This document shows, piece by piece, positions 37,324-46,199 of a DNA stretch of 64,000 bases (its first letter is position 1; each line of letters begins with the position of its first letter). The position numbers and the translations under genes are program-made. Under the pieces are notes generated by a model. It had not been told where the DNA came from and made no database searches. It saw only the letters and a list, made by a program, of their open reading frames with translations. This DNA comes from Leptospira montravelensis (lineage in GTDB: Bacteria; Spirochaetota; Leptospiria; Leptospirales; Leptospiraceae), in assembly GCF_004770045.1 (NCBI RefSeq), contig NZ_RQFO01000017.1:620001-684000 (forward strand), read 5' to 3'.

Positions 37324-38163
37324 TTAAAATAAAGAATCTTTACGAAGTCGTTCCACTTCCCATTGGAATATGGTTTCCCTGAGTTGTGGAGTGTTTCCTT
37401 CCACAGTACCTACAAGAGAGTAACTTGATTCTTTTCCGTATGTATCGGGTAAACGTTTGAGTATGAATTTACCAGATTTAATGAGTTCAATGACATGAAG
37501 TAAAAATGGATCTTTTTCTTTTCGACTCATCTCTTCCATAGAATAATAAAAAGTAGAAAGTCCTTTATAAAACCAATCGATGTATTCGTTTTTGCCTCGT
37601 GGCCAAATTTGTTCTAAACGAATTTCTGATTCTTGGACAAGCGATTTACCAAGAAAGGGCTTTTGTAAAACACGACACTGTGAATAAATTTCAAAGTTTA
37701 AATCCCGGTCGCCACCCTTTTCGAAATCCACACCGATCCAACGAATCCAAGATTTTTTTTCTTTAATGGATAAAGCAGGAATGAGTGCAAACAAATACCC
37801 TTGGTCTTTGAATATCCTTTCATGAGCCAGATGTTCTAATATTTCCATCGGGATCATATAATGGCCTTTTGACCATTCAATCACATAAGGAATGGATTCC
37901 AATTGTAGGTATTCCGGTGGAGTTTCCGAACGAATGATATCACCAAATTGAGTGAGGATAAAAATAAAAGATAACAACTCTTGACGGCTGAGTCCAGAAA
38001 GAACACTTACAGATCCACTCAAGTTTTGCAATGCACGGCGAATCATCAAATGTTGTTGGAGTTGGGTTTGGTTTTCGGACAAAATGATCCCTAGATGTTT
38101 TTCAAAATTGCGAAGGTTGGCACGTTCACAAATTTTAAAATTCCCAGAGATACTAAATGGCAT
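37324..38163 (-). CDS. Hypothetical protein (Leptospira type)
   Basis: 279 residues, soluble, with no motif I know. It is rich in Leu, Ile and Trp with a helical N-terminal half; a [13 protein letters not shown] segment near residue 109 and [10 protein letters not shown] near 141 are its most distinctive parts. Its start ATG shares its first base with the purD stop region, so it is coupled to purD upstream and lies 25 bases before prfB. The setting between housekeeping genes suggests a cytoplasmic role, which cannot be refined. Confidence 0.55.
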   Translation of the reverse strand: MPFSISGNFKICERANLRNFEKHLGIILSENQTQLQQHLMIRRALQNLSGSVSVLSGLSRQELLSFIFILTQFGDIIRSETPPEYLQLESIPYVIEWSKGHYMIPMEILEHLAHERIFKDQGYLFALIPALSIKEKKSWIRWIGVDFEKGGDRDLNFEIYSQCRVLQKPFLGKSLVQESEIRLEQIWPRGKNEYIDWFYKGLSTFYYSMEEMSRKEKDPFLLHVIELIKSGKFILKRLPDTYGKESSYSLVGTVEGNTPQLRETIFQWEVERLRKDSLF

Positions 38164-39440
38164 TAGAGCGCGCGCCTTCCTATGTCTTTTCTATAAAACG
38201 TATCAGGTGCTTTGGTTTTTGTTAAAAACGCATAACAATCATTAATTGCATCCTTTAAAGAACTTCCAAAGGAAGTAATTCCTAAAATCCGCCCACCGTT
38301 TGCCAAAATTTTGTTTTCTTGGCGTTTGGTTCCCGCATGGTAAACTACCACATTCCCTTCGTTTGGTGGAATTTCCAAAACCATTCCTTTTTGCGGAGAA
38401 TCCGGATACCCTTTGGCCGCAAGAACCACCACAGCAGAAGATCCCTCTTTTAATTTTAGATTTCGGATCGGAAGGTTTCCTACTGCCGAGGCATAAAAAA
38501 TCGGTAAAATATCTTCATCCAACAAACGTAGCACACACTGCGTTTCTGGATCTCCAAATCGACAGTTAAATTCCACTACATTTGGATTTCCTTCTTTGGT
38601 AATCATAAGACCAACATAAAGAAGTCCTTTGTAAGGATGGCCTGCCGACTTAAATTCAGCTAACATTGGCTCTATGACAAGTTCCTTTACCTTAGAAAGT
38701 ACGACATCCGTTACAATCGGAGCCGGTGCATAAGCTCCCATTCCACCTGTGTTTGGCCCGATGTCTCCATCATAAGCACGTTTGTGGTCTTGGGCTGCAG
38801 GAAGGCACATATACCTTTCCCCGTCTGTGATGACAAAAAGTGAGGCTTCTTCTCCTTCCAAAAAGGATTCCAAAACTACTTTGTTACCACTTTCCCCAAA
38901 CTTTGATTCTAAAAATATTTCATCTAACGCTTGTTTCACTTCCTTCATTTCGAAAGCAACAGTGACACCCTTTCCAGCAGCAAGTCCATCGGCTTTGACA
39001 ACCAAGGGTAACATTTCTTTTTGGGCATAACTCCAAGCCGATTCATGATCTGTAAATACAGCAAAAGATGCTGTTGGAACTTTGGCCCGTTTCATCATTT
39101 CTTTGGCAAAATGTTTGCTACCTTCCACTTGCGCACAATAAGCCGAAGGTCCAAAACAAGGGATACCTATTTCAGCACACCAATCAGAAAGTCCGTTTAC
39201 AAGCGGATCTTCTGGCCCAACCACAACTAGGTTTGTTCCAGAAGATTTTATATAATCAAAAAATTTGGATTTATCGGTGATGGATATATCCTTTACATCC
39301 AATAATAAATCTTTCGAAAAACCACCGTTCCCAGGAAATACCTTCAGAGATTCCAAAGATTTTGATTTAGAGATAGCGTCCGCTAACGCATGTTCTCTTC
39401 CGCCACTTCCAATGAGTAAAACTTTAAATTTATGATCCAA
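38163..39440 (-). CDS. purD: Phosphoribosylamine-glycine ligase
   Basis: 425 residues, the usual GARS length. It begins with [14 protein letters not shown], has the ATP-grasp segment [12 protein letters not shown] (about 147-158), [14 protein letters not shown] (about 230) and [12 protein letters not shown] near 284. It joins glycine to 5-phosphoribosylamine in purine synthesis. Its start overlaps the end of valS by 11 bases. Confidence 0.96.
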   Translation of the reverse strand: MDHKFKVLLIGSGGREHALADAISKSKSLESLKVFPGNGGFSKDLLLDVKDISITDKSKFFDYIKSSGTNLVVVGPEDPLVNGLSDWCAEIGIPCFGPSAYCAQVEGSKHFAKEMMKRAKVPTASFAVFTDHESAWSYAQKEMLPLVVKADGLAAGKGVTVAFEMKEVKQALDEIFLESKFGESGNKVVLESFLEGEEASLFVITDGERYMCLPAAQDHKRAYDGDIGPNTGGMGAYAPAPIVTDVVLSKVKELVIEPMLAEFKSAGHPYKGLLYVGLMITKEGNPNVVEFNCRFGDPETQCVLRLLDEDILPIFYASAVGNLPIRNLKLKEGSSAVVVLAAKGYPDSPQKGMVLEIPPNEGNVVVYHAGTKRQENKILANGGRILGITSFGSSLKDAINDCYAFLTKTKAPDTFYRKDIGRRAL

Positions 39441-42114
39441 TTTTTTCTAAAGCCCTTACCGTACTATCTAGTTTCTCTTTCCAAGTATTATACTTTTCTC
39501 TTTCTTTTTCTACAACGTCAGGTTTTGCTTTTTCTAAAAACGATGGATTGTTGATTTTGTTTTCCAACTTTTCCATTTCCAATTGGATTTGTTTTTTCTC
39601 TTTTTCCAATCGTTGTTTTTCTTTTTCAAAATCAAAAATTCCTTCCAAAGGAAGAAAAATTTCTCCAATCGAAAAAGCACCTACAGAATCCGTATTTTTT
39701 GCTTCATAAGAATCTAAAAATTCTAAACTTTCTGCTTTGGAAAGTTGGAGGATGGATTTAATTTCTCTTTCCATCATTTCTTTTAGTTCTTTATGGCTAC
39801 ACTTGATGATAACCTTACATTTTTTCTCAGGTTTGACTCCGAGCTCTGCACGCATGTTTCGGATCTTTGTGATGATCTCACGCACAAGCTCCATTCGAAC
39901 CACAGCCGGCGCAGAATCAGAAACTCCATAAGGTTTTGGAAATTCTGTTTTCGCAAGTTCCATTGGCTCTAGTAAAGAATGAATTTCTTCCGTAATGAAA
40001 GGCATAAACGGATGTAAAAGTCCGAGTGATTTTTTTAATACACTGACAAGAACAAGGCGCGCTTTCTCTTGTGATTCGGGAGTTACATTCCCATACACAC
40101 GTGCTTTGGTTAATTCCAAATACCAATCGCAGAAAGATCCCCAAACAAAATCATACACGGCATTTGCCATTTCGAAAAAGAGATAACCGGAGTAGGCTTT
40201 TTCATAACGGCTAAGCATCCGATCAAATTCATTCAAAATCCAAAGATCCGTGTCTTCTAAAGAATTAATGTCAGGATCTTTTGCTGTGAACTCTTCTGGC
40301 AGGTTCATAAAAATAAACCGGCTCGAGTTCCAAATTTTATTACAGAAAGATCTATATCCGTCTAACCGTGATTCGTCGAAAAGTATGTCCTTTCCTTCTG
40401 GTAAAACGGCTGCGAGAAAAAATCGAAACGAATCGGTTCCGTATTTACTCATCATATCCAAAGGATCCACTACGTTTCCAAGGGACTTACTGAACTTCTT
40501 ACCGTCTTTATCACGAACAAGTCCGTGAATGAGAACCTTATGAAAAGGAACATCCCCCATAAATTTAAGACCGTTCATAATCATCCGAGCCACCCAGAAG
40601 AAGATGATATCAAATCCAGTCACCAGCACAGAAGTAGGATAGTATTGTTTCAGTTCTTCCGAATTTTCAGGCCAACCAAAAACCGTAAACGGCCAAAGCC
40701 CAGATGAGAACCAAGTGTCCAAAACGTCTTCATCTTGTTTGATGGTCTCTTTGGTGACATTCACATCTTTTTTAGAAAACAAAGAGATAGCTTCCTCTAC
40801 AGATTCAGCAACCACCATCTCACCGTTTGGTGCATAATAGGCAGGGATTCTGTGGCCCCACCAGAGTTGGCGAGAAATACACCAGTCGCGGATATTTTCC
40901 ATCCACTCAAAGTATGTTTTTTCCCACATCTTTGGTTGGAATTGAACCTTACCTGATTTCACAACTTCAATGGCAGGTTTTGCAAGAGATTCAATTTTTA
41001 CAAACCACTGAGTGGATAACAACGGTTCAATGACCGCTCCACCTCTTTGGTTGTGGCCTACACTATGGATATGGGTTTCTATTTTTTCAATATAACCGTT
41101 GGATTCGAGTTCTTCTACAACTCGTTTACGAGCTTCGAACCGGTCGAGTCCATTGTATTTACCAGTTTGTTCGTTTAAAGTTCCATCCAAATTCATGATG
41201 TTGATTGGAGTGAGTTTTAAACGAAGTCCCGCTTCATAGTCATTGATGTCGTGGGCCGGAGTGATTTTCACAAGCCCCGATCCAAATTCTTTGTCTACGA
41301 AGGAATCAAATAAAACTGGAATTTCTTTTCCCGCAATTGGTAAAAATACAAATTTATCTTTTAAGTCCGTATAACGAACATCATCCGGATGAGCGCAAAC
41401 CGCCACGTCACCAAACATCGTTTCTGGTCTTGTGGTGGCTACGACGATGTATTCCCCTTGGTTCAGGGTTTTTGGATCTTTCGATTTATATTCTGCTTTC
41501 GGATATTTGATATGATAGAGTTTGCCTTGTTTTTCTTTATACTCTACTTCTATGTCAGAGATGGCAGTTTTCGTGACAGGACACCAATTGATGATCCGTT
41601 CACCGCGATAAATCAATCCTTCATCATACAAACTGCGAAATACTTTGATGACAGCTTTGGAAAGACCTTCATCAAACGTAAACCGTTCGCGTGACCAATC
41701 TACCGATTCACCGAGTAACCGTTGTTGCTTGGCAATCATTCCACCGGAGTGTGCTTTCCATTCCCAAACTTTTTCGATAAACCCTTCACGAGTAAAATCA
41801 GTTCTAGACTTTCCTTCCTTTCCTAACTCACGTTCCACAACTACTTGGGTTGCAATACCTGCATGGTCCATTCCAGGAACCCAAACTACATTTTTACCTT
41901 TTTTGCGTTCGATACGAATGATGATGTCTTGGATAGTATGATTGAGTGCATGTCCAATGTGTAAATTCCCCGTTACGTTTGGCGGAGGGATGACGATCGA
42001 AAATGTTTCTTTGCGAGATGAGTCAGGAGCAAAGGTTTGTTTCTCTTCCCAAGTTTTTATCCATTTGGGCTCTACAGATTCGGGATCGTAACGGTCAGGT
42101 AGCTGTGATTTCAT
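39430..42114 (-). CDS. valS: Valyl-tRNA synthetase
   Basis: 894 residues. The HIGH motif is in [15 protein letters not shown] (about 45-59) and the KMSKS motif is KKFSKSLG (about 535). The editing domain has [10 protein letters not shown] (about 228). The C-terminal 70 residues form the coiled-coil arm ([16 protein letters not shown]) typical of ValS. It charges tRNA-Val. It heads a minus-strand run with purD, the 279-aa hypothetical, prfB, the AAA-Fis regulator and the OmpA-domain gene. Confidence 0.97.
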   Translation of the reverse strand: MKSQLPDRYDPESVEPKWIKTWEEKQTFAPDSSRKETFSIVIPPPNVTGNLHIGHALNHTIQDIIIRIERKKGKNVVWVPGMDHAGIATQVVVERELGKEGKSRTDFTREGFIEKVWEWKAHSGGMIAKQQRLLGESVDWSRERFTFDEGLSKAVIKVFRSLYDEGLIYRGERIINWCPVTKTAISDIEVEYKEKQGKLYHIKYPKAEYKSKDPKTLNQGEYIVVATTRPETMFGDVAVCAHPDDVRYTDLKDKFVFLPIAGKEIPVLFDSFVDKEFGSGLVKITPAHDINDYEAGLRLKLTPINIMNLDGTLNEQTGKYNGLDRFEARKRVVEELESNGYIEKIETHIHSVGHNQRGGAVIEPLLSTQWFVKIESLAKPAIEVVKSGKVQFQPKMWEKTYFEWMENIRDWCISRQLWWGHRIPAYYAPNGEMVVAESVEEAISLFSKKDVNVTKETIKQDEDVLDTWFSSGLWPFTVFGWPENSEELKQYYPTSVLVTGFDIIFFWVARMIMNGLKFMGDVPFHKVLIHGLVRDKDGKKFSKSLGNVVDPLDMMSKYGTDSFRFFLAAVLPEGKDILFDESRLDGYRSFCNKIWNSSRFIFMNLPEEFTAKDPDINSLEDTDLWILNEFDRMLSRYEKAYSGYLFFEMANAVYDFVWGSFCDWYLELTKARVYGNVTPESQEKARLVLVSVLKKSLGLLHPFMPFITEEIHSLLEPMELAKTEFPKPYGVSDSAPAVVRMELVREIITKIRNMRAELGVKPEKKCKVIIKCSHKELKEMMEREIKSILQLSKAESLEFLDSYEAKNTDSVGAFSIGEIFLPLEGIFDFEKEKQRLEKEKKQIQLEMEKLENKINNPSFLEKAKPDVVEKEREKYNTWKEKLDSTVRALEKIGS

Positions 42115-42230
42115 AGGGTCTTTGGATTTCTTGCACTTTACTATGTTTCGTAAAGAGTTTAGGGGTCAAGGATGAAACAGCAAACAAGGTTCGCATTGAC
42201 AGAAAGGAGAGGCAAAAGAATCTGGTTGGC

Positions 42231-42380
42231 ATGAACGCAAAAACAGCAAAAATTCTCGGCAAATATGCAACCTTCAAAGGTGTTTCAGAAAAACAATTGA
42301 AACGTGATTGGTTGTCTCTTTCCCATATTGAGAAAGATAAAAAAAGACAAGAAATTCTAAAAGAAATCGCTAAGAAATAA
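42231..42380 (+). CDS. Small Lys-rich protein, 49 aa
   Basis: A 49-codon frame, ATG to TAA, giving a basic, helical protein (SEKQLKRDWLSL, HIEKDKKRQEILKEIAKK) without a membrane segment. A strong AAGGAGAGG lies 18 bases upstream of the ATG, too far for a normal start, so a non-canonical start nearer to it (for example CTG at 42222) is possible. A hairpin with a T-run follows the stop within six bases. Family not recognised. Confidence 0.5.
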   Translation: MNAKTAKILGKYATFKGVSEKQLKRDWLSLSHIEKDKKRQEILKEIAKK

Positions 42381-42385
42381 GATTG

Positions 42386-42412
42386 GCGGAAGATTTCTTC
42401 CGCACCGTTTTT
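42386..42412 (+). terminator. Intrinsic terminator-like hairpin between the 49-aa gene and the thioredoxin lipoprotein gene
   Basis: Seven-base-pair stem GCGGAAG/CTTCCGC (42386-42392 and 42397-42403), a four-base loop, then ACCG and TTTTT (42408-42412). The T-run directly abuts the ATG at 42413. The four bases between the stem and the T-run weaken it, so partial termination is likely. Confidence 0.55.
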
Positions 42413-42859
42413 ATGGAACGCAAGTTTCACATTCTTTTCACTCTCCTTTTTTTCGGATCTTCCTTCCTTAGCGTTTCCCATTGTTCCAAACAAAGTGACA
42501 TAATACTTTCTCAATACGAAGAAAGTCTGGCGATTGCCAAAAACTCAAACCGAAAACTCATCGTGGTTTTTGGTGCTGACTGGTGTCCCGATTGCCGAGC
42601 GTTGGAGGGAATTTTTCGGGAACCAGAACCGAAGGCCCTACTCACACAGAATTTTTTAATCTTAAAAGTGGATGTGGGCCGCTTTGACAAAAACCTAAGT
42701 CTAAATGAAAAACTAGGGAACCCGATTGAAAATGGAATCCCCGCTCTCGTTGTCATTGACCCAACTGGAAAAATTCTTACCTCTACAAAAGGAGGAGAAT
42801 TCTCTAACGCCAGTAAGATGACAAAAGAACAAGTTTTAGAATATTTATATCGCCTTTAG
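42413..42859 (+). CDS. Thioredoxin-fold lipoprotein
   Basis: 148 residues from ATG 42413; an in-frame TTG at 42383 would put an acidic 10-residue stretch before the signal peptide and is less likely. The signal peptide ends VSHC (Cys24), a relaxed lipobox. The thioredoxin motif is WCPDC (Cys58 and Cys61), followed by a GIPALVVIDPTGKI segment with the cis-proline. It is probably a periplasmic, lipid-anchored thiol reductase or isomerase of the DsbD-gamma/thioredoxin-like type. It overlaps in purpose with the next gene, 24 bases downstream. Confidence 0.75.
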   Translation: MERKFHILFTLLFFGSSFLSVSHCSKQSDIILSQYEESLAIAKNSNRKLIVVFGADWCPDCRALEGIFREPEPKALLTQNFLILKVDVGRFDKNLSLNEKLGNPIENGIPALVVIDPTGKILTSTKGGEFSNASKMTKEQVLEYLYRL

Positions 42860-42883
42860 GAGAAGGTTGCCACTGCAACCTAC
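42858..42883 (+). promoter_or_regulatory. Ribosome-binding site with a folded spacer
   Basis: AGGAG at 42858-42862 overlaps the previous stop codon. A perfect hairpin GGTTGC/GCAACC with a CACT loop (42865-42870 and 42875-42880) separates it from the ATG at 42884. Unfolded, the spacing is 21 bases and too long; with the hairpin folded, the effective spacing is about five bases and fits. A second ATG lies at 42890. Confidence 0.5.
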
Positions 42884-43459
42884 ATGTTTATGAACCAAAT
42901 CCAAATCATTAAAAACAACTTTGTTTTGAACTTAAAATCTTTCTCCATTTTCAGAAATTCCATTCGTTATCTAGTCCTTCTTCCTATTCTCATTTTAAAC
43001 TTATCTCTTTTTGCCGAGGAACCAACCACTCCTACTTCTACCTTAGTGGTTGGAAATTCCCTTCCTGAAATCAATTATACCAACCAATGGGAAGAACCAA
43101 GTCCCATTCCTCTTGAGACAACAAAGGTCATCTTTATTTCTGATATGGATGCCAGTAAAATCATCCATCCCATTTTAGAAAAAGAAGGTAAAGGATATTT
43201 GGAAGGAAAACAAGCAGTGCTTATTTCAGACATTCATAAAATGCCTAGCCTCATCACTAAATTTGTAGCCCTTCCAAAAATGAAATCTTATCCGTATACT
43301 CTTCGTTTGGTGAGAGAAGAAAAAATAGCAGATCCTTTCCCAAGAACAAAAGGATCTTTAACCTTAATTCAGCTAAAAGCCGGTAAGATTACCAAAATTC
43401 AAATCACCAACTTGGAAACAGAGATTCGTTCTTTTTTGGAAACACCACAGGGCAAATAA
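42884..43459 (+). CDS. Exported hypothetical protein, possibly a Cys-less TlpA/YtfJ-like fold
   Basis: 191 residues from ATG 42884. A basic N-terminus and hydrophobic segment (to about residue 45, ending LSLFAEE) form a long signal peptide or anchor. The mature part has the order VVGNSLPEINYTNQW, a VIFISDMDAS strand and a VLISDIH strand, which resembles the thioredoxin-like YtfJ family, but there is no CxxC. It follows the thioredoxin lipoprotein by 24 bases and is probably co-translated through the folded ribosome-binding site. Function unknown. Confidence 0.5.
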   Translation: MFMNQIQIIKNNFVLNLKSFSIFRNSIRYLVLLPILILNLSLFAEEPTTPTSTLVVGNSLPEINYTNQWEEPSPIPLETTKVIFISDMDASKIIHPILEKEGKGYLEGKQAVLISDIHKMPSLITKFVALPKMKSYPYTLRLVREEKIADPFPRTKGSLTLIQLKAGKITKIQITNLETEIRSFLETPQGK

Positions 43460-43562
43460 ATAAGCTATTTACGTATTCGCTTTGACAAGACCTATTCAAA
43501 GTTTAGTGCCATTAAACTAACATTTGCTAAAAACTTTTTTTATATGGGAAAGTAAAATCGTC

Positions 43563-43590
43563 TTGATCAAGAGACTCTGAATTGTAAAAT
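43563..43590 (+). promoter_or_regulatory. Possible sigma-70-type promoter for the flavin monooxygenase gene
   Basis: TTGATC at 43563-43568 and TAAAAT at 43585-43590 with a 16-base spacer; transcription would start near 43597, about 33 bases before the ATG, which has GAGAG upstream. Confidence 0.4.
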
Positions 43591-43629
43591 TCTCTCCCTA
43601 AGTCTATTTTTAGTTTTGAGAGAAATACT

Positions 43630-45060
43630 ATGCCACTTCCGAAAGTTTGCGTCATTGGGGCCGGTTCTTCCGGCATCACAGTCATTAAATCATTAAAGGA
43701 ACACGGAATCCCTTTTGATTGTTATGAAAAAGGAAGTGATGTAGGTGGAAACTGGCGTTATAAAAACGACAATGGTCTCAGTAACATTTACAAATCCCTC
43801 CATATCAATACCCACCGGGATCGAATGGAATACCGCGACTTTCCGATGCCAACCAATTATGCAGATTATCCAAACCATGAACCCATTCAAAATTACTTTT
43901 TATCTTATGTAGACCACTTTGGACTTCGTAAACACATCCAATTCAAAAATGGAGTGAAAAAAGCAGAACGTACTGAAGACGGACTTTGGAAAATCACTCC
44001 CGAAAAAGGACCAACCAAATACTATGACGCGTTAGTGGTTGCCAATGGACACCATTGGAGCGAACGTTGGCCGGATCCCGCCTTCCCTGGGAAATTTTCT
44101 GGTCAAGTAATCCATTCTCATTCCTATGTTGACCCAAAAACGCCCGTTAACTGCGAAGGGAAAAACGTAGTCGTCCTTGGAATGGGAAATAGTGCAATGG
44201 ATATCTCCGTCGAACTCTCTAGGCCTGGGGTTGCCAAAAAAGTTTTTTTATCAGCAAGACGTGGTGCTTACGTCATTCCCAATTATCTTTTTGGAAAACC
44301 TTTAGATAAATTAACCGAATACACACCACACTGGGTTCCCTTTTTTATCCAACAAACACTCGCTCACCTGTTGATTCGCTTTGGGGTTGGAAAAATGGAA
44401 GACTTTGGTTTGCCAAAACCAGATCATAAATTTGGTTCTGCCCATCCTACCATCTCACAAGATTTGCTTGTAAGACTTGGTCGAGGAGATATCAAACCAA
44501 AACCAGTGATTACAGAACTCAAAGGTAAAAAAATCGCCTTTGCCGATGGAACCGAAGAAGAAGCGGATGTTCTCATTTACTGCACGGGTTACAATATCAA
44601 GTTTCCCTTCTTTGATGAAGATTTTATTTCTGCTCCCAATAATTACCTCCCTCTTTTTTACAAAATGATCAAACCAGGAATTAATAATTTGTTTTTTGTA
44701 GGCCTTATGCAACCGTTAGGTGCCATTATGCCACTGGCAGAATGCCAAGGAAAGTGGATATCTCAGTATCTAACAGGAAATTATGTTTTACCCTCTAAAG
44801 AGGATATGGAAAAAGCCATCGAAGAAGACCAAGTTAGAATGAAAAAAAGGTATGTGAGTAGCACACGACATACCATCCAAGTGGATTACGATTCATTCCT
44901 ATATGAGATGAAAGAAGAAATGGCAAAGGGTAAAAAAAGATCAACAAAACTCGGAAACCATTTGCCAATCGAAGCACGAGCGGAATTCCTTTCGGAAGGA
45001 CGTCATGTTTCTTCTAAATCTTCGAGAACTTCTAAAAAGCAATTGGTTCGTAGCAAGTAA
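43630..45060 (+). CDS. Flavin-containing monooxygenase (FMO/BVMO-like)
   Basis: 476 residues. FAD motif GAGSSG (10-15), EKGSDVGGNW (about 33-42), the FMO fingerprint FSGQVIHSHSY (about 156-166) and the NADPH motif GMGNSA (about 183-188). It uses NADPH and oxygen to oxidise nitrogen- or sulfur-containing compounds or ketones; substrate unknown. The C-terminal tail is Ser/Lys/Arg-rich. Its last 56 bases overlap the start of the M23 peptidase gene, which is in another frame. Confidence 0.88.
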   Translation: MPLPKVCVIGAGSSGITVIKSLKEHGIPFDCYEKGSDVGGNWRYKNDNGLSNIYKSLHINTHRDRMEYRDFPMPTNYADYPNHEPIQNYFLSYVDHFGLRKHIQFKNGVKKAERTEDGLWKITPEKGPTKYYDALVVANGHHWSERWPDPAFPGKFSGQVIHSHSYVDPKTPVNCEGKNVVVLGMGNSAMDISVELSRPGVAKKVFLSARRGAYVIPNYLFGKPLDKLTEYTPHWVPFFIQQTLAHLLIRFGVGKMEDFGLPKPDHKFGSAHPTISQDLLVRLGRGDIKPKPVITELKGKKIAFADGTEEEADVLIYCTGYNIKFPFFDEDFISAPNNYLPLFYKMIKPGINNLFFVGLMQPLGAIMPLAECQGKWISQYLTGNYVLPSKEDMEKAIEEDQVRMKKRYVSSTRHTIQVDYDSFLYEMKEEMAKGKKRSTKLGNHLPIEARAEFLSEGRHVSSKSSRTSKKQLVRSK

Positions 45061-45784
45061 TACATTTTTACCTTTTTTACTCACAATCTGTCTTTCTCTC
45101 CTGGGGACAGGTTGTGTTTCTAAAGGTTATTCTTACCAAGGAAACCCTTTATTTGGTTGGATGGAATCATCGGGCGAAGTCCGCACCACAGACCCCTTTC
45201 CCATATTAAAACGTTATCCCTCTTTCCAAGCTACCGATTTTGAATTCCCTGTAGGAGGAAAGTATGCCGAAGGTTATTACTTAGCGCAAAAGTTCGGAGC
45301 CGAAAATGGAAAGTTTGGTGGTAGAAAACATTTAGGCGAAGATTGGAATGCAATGACCGGAGGTGATAGTGATTATGCGGCTCCTGTTTATTCTTTTGGG
45401 AATGGAGTGGTTTCCGAAATTGCCGATTATGGTGGTGGTTGGGGAAAGGTAGTTCGGGTTGTCCATTATCACAATGTTGGGAATGGAAAGTTTTGGTATT
45501 TAGAATCTGTTTATGCTCACCTGCATACCATTGACGTTGAACCAGGACAATTGGTAAAAAAAACCGAATGGATAGGAACCATTGGAGATGCCGGTGGAAA
45601 TTATCCGGCACATTTACATTTCGAACTTCGTTCTAAAATTGGCGGATTGTTAGGTGGGGGTTACGCCCTGAATACTGATGGTTTTTTGCCACCAACCCGG
45701 TGGCTTATGCAGTATGGGCCAAAAGATAAATCCTTTTCTGAAGAGAGTTTTCAATACCTAATCGAAAAAGGGGGAACTCTCTAA
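45005..45784 (+). CDS. M23 family metallopeptidase lipoprotein (LytM-like)
   Basis: 259 residues from ATG 45005, with GGAAGGA five bases upstream although the start lies inside the monooxygenase frame; no later usable start precedes the signal peptide. Lipobox GTGC (Cys37). The LytM zinc site is seen as HLGEDW (about 109-114) and HLHFELR (about 199-205), with an intermediate YAHLH. It should be a lipid-anchored endopeptidase that cuts peptidoglycan crosslinks. Ends 24 bases from the convergent PilZ-like gene. Confidence 0.85.
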   Translation: MFLLNLRELLKSNWFVASNTFLPFLLTICLSLLGTGCVSKGYSYQGNPLFGWMESSGEVRTTDPFPILKRYPSFQATDFEFPVGGKYAEGYYLAQKFGAENGKFGGRKHLGEDWNAMTGGDSDYAAPVYSFGNGVVSEIADYGGGWGKVVRVVHYHNVGNGKFWYLESVYAHLHTIDVEPGQLVKKTEWIGTIGDAGGNYPAHLHFELRSKIGGLLGGGYALNTDGFLPPTRWLMQYGPKDKSFSEESFQYLIEKGGTL

Positions 45785-45807
45785 TTGATGGTTCCTAATT
45801 TACGAAA

Positions 45808-46119
45808 TTAAAAACTACTGATAAAGCCCAACACTTCGTCTTCTTTTTCAGCATTTGTGTCATAAAAATTACAATGGATTTCATACAACGGTTCGTTTCC
45901 TAGTTTTTCGCATTTTAATGTTTTCACTAGGAAGTCGACGGATCCTGTCATAGAAATCATTTTTAAGGAAATTTTCAAAATGGAAGGCACCTCAATGTCA
46001 TAAGGATGGAGAAACATAATTCCTCTGGCACTGATATGTTTTTTTGAATCATAATCCTTTAGGTGTTCCAATTGAACTTCGAACGTGGATGGAATTTCGG
46101 TATAATGATTTGGTTTCAT
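45808..46119 (-). CDS. PilZ-like domain protein (degenerate)
   Basis: About 103 residues if it starts at ATG 46119; an ATG at 46146 and a TTG at 46170 are in frame upstream with no better ribosome site. The sequence KHISARGIMFLHPYDIEVPSIL has the DISxxG-like strand pattern of PilZ domains, but the N-terminal RxxxR that binds cyclic-di-GMP is absent. It may be a PilZ relative that no longer binds the nucleotide. It follows the symporter gene on the same strand. Confidence 0.4.
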   Translation of the reverse strand: MKPNHYTEIPSTFEVQLEHLKDYDSKKHISARGIMFLHPYDIEVPSILKISLKMISMTGSVDFLVKTLKCEKLGNEPLYEIHCNFYDTNAEKEDEVLGFISSF

Positions 46120-46199
46120 AGTCTTCGTGTATACAGCAACAAACATAGAATCATTGATACTCTCATTCAATTACTATTTTATTACGAACCTATAAATCT

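Noticed and set aside
42095..42514. A 139-codon minus-strand frame between valS and the thioredoxin gene
   Set aside because: It runs antisense to the 49-aa gene and the signal peptide of the thioredoxin lipoprotein, and overlaps the valS start in another frame; nothing supports it.
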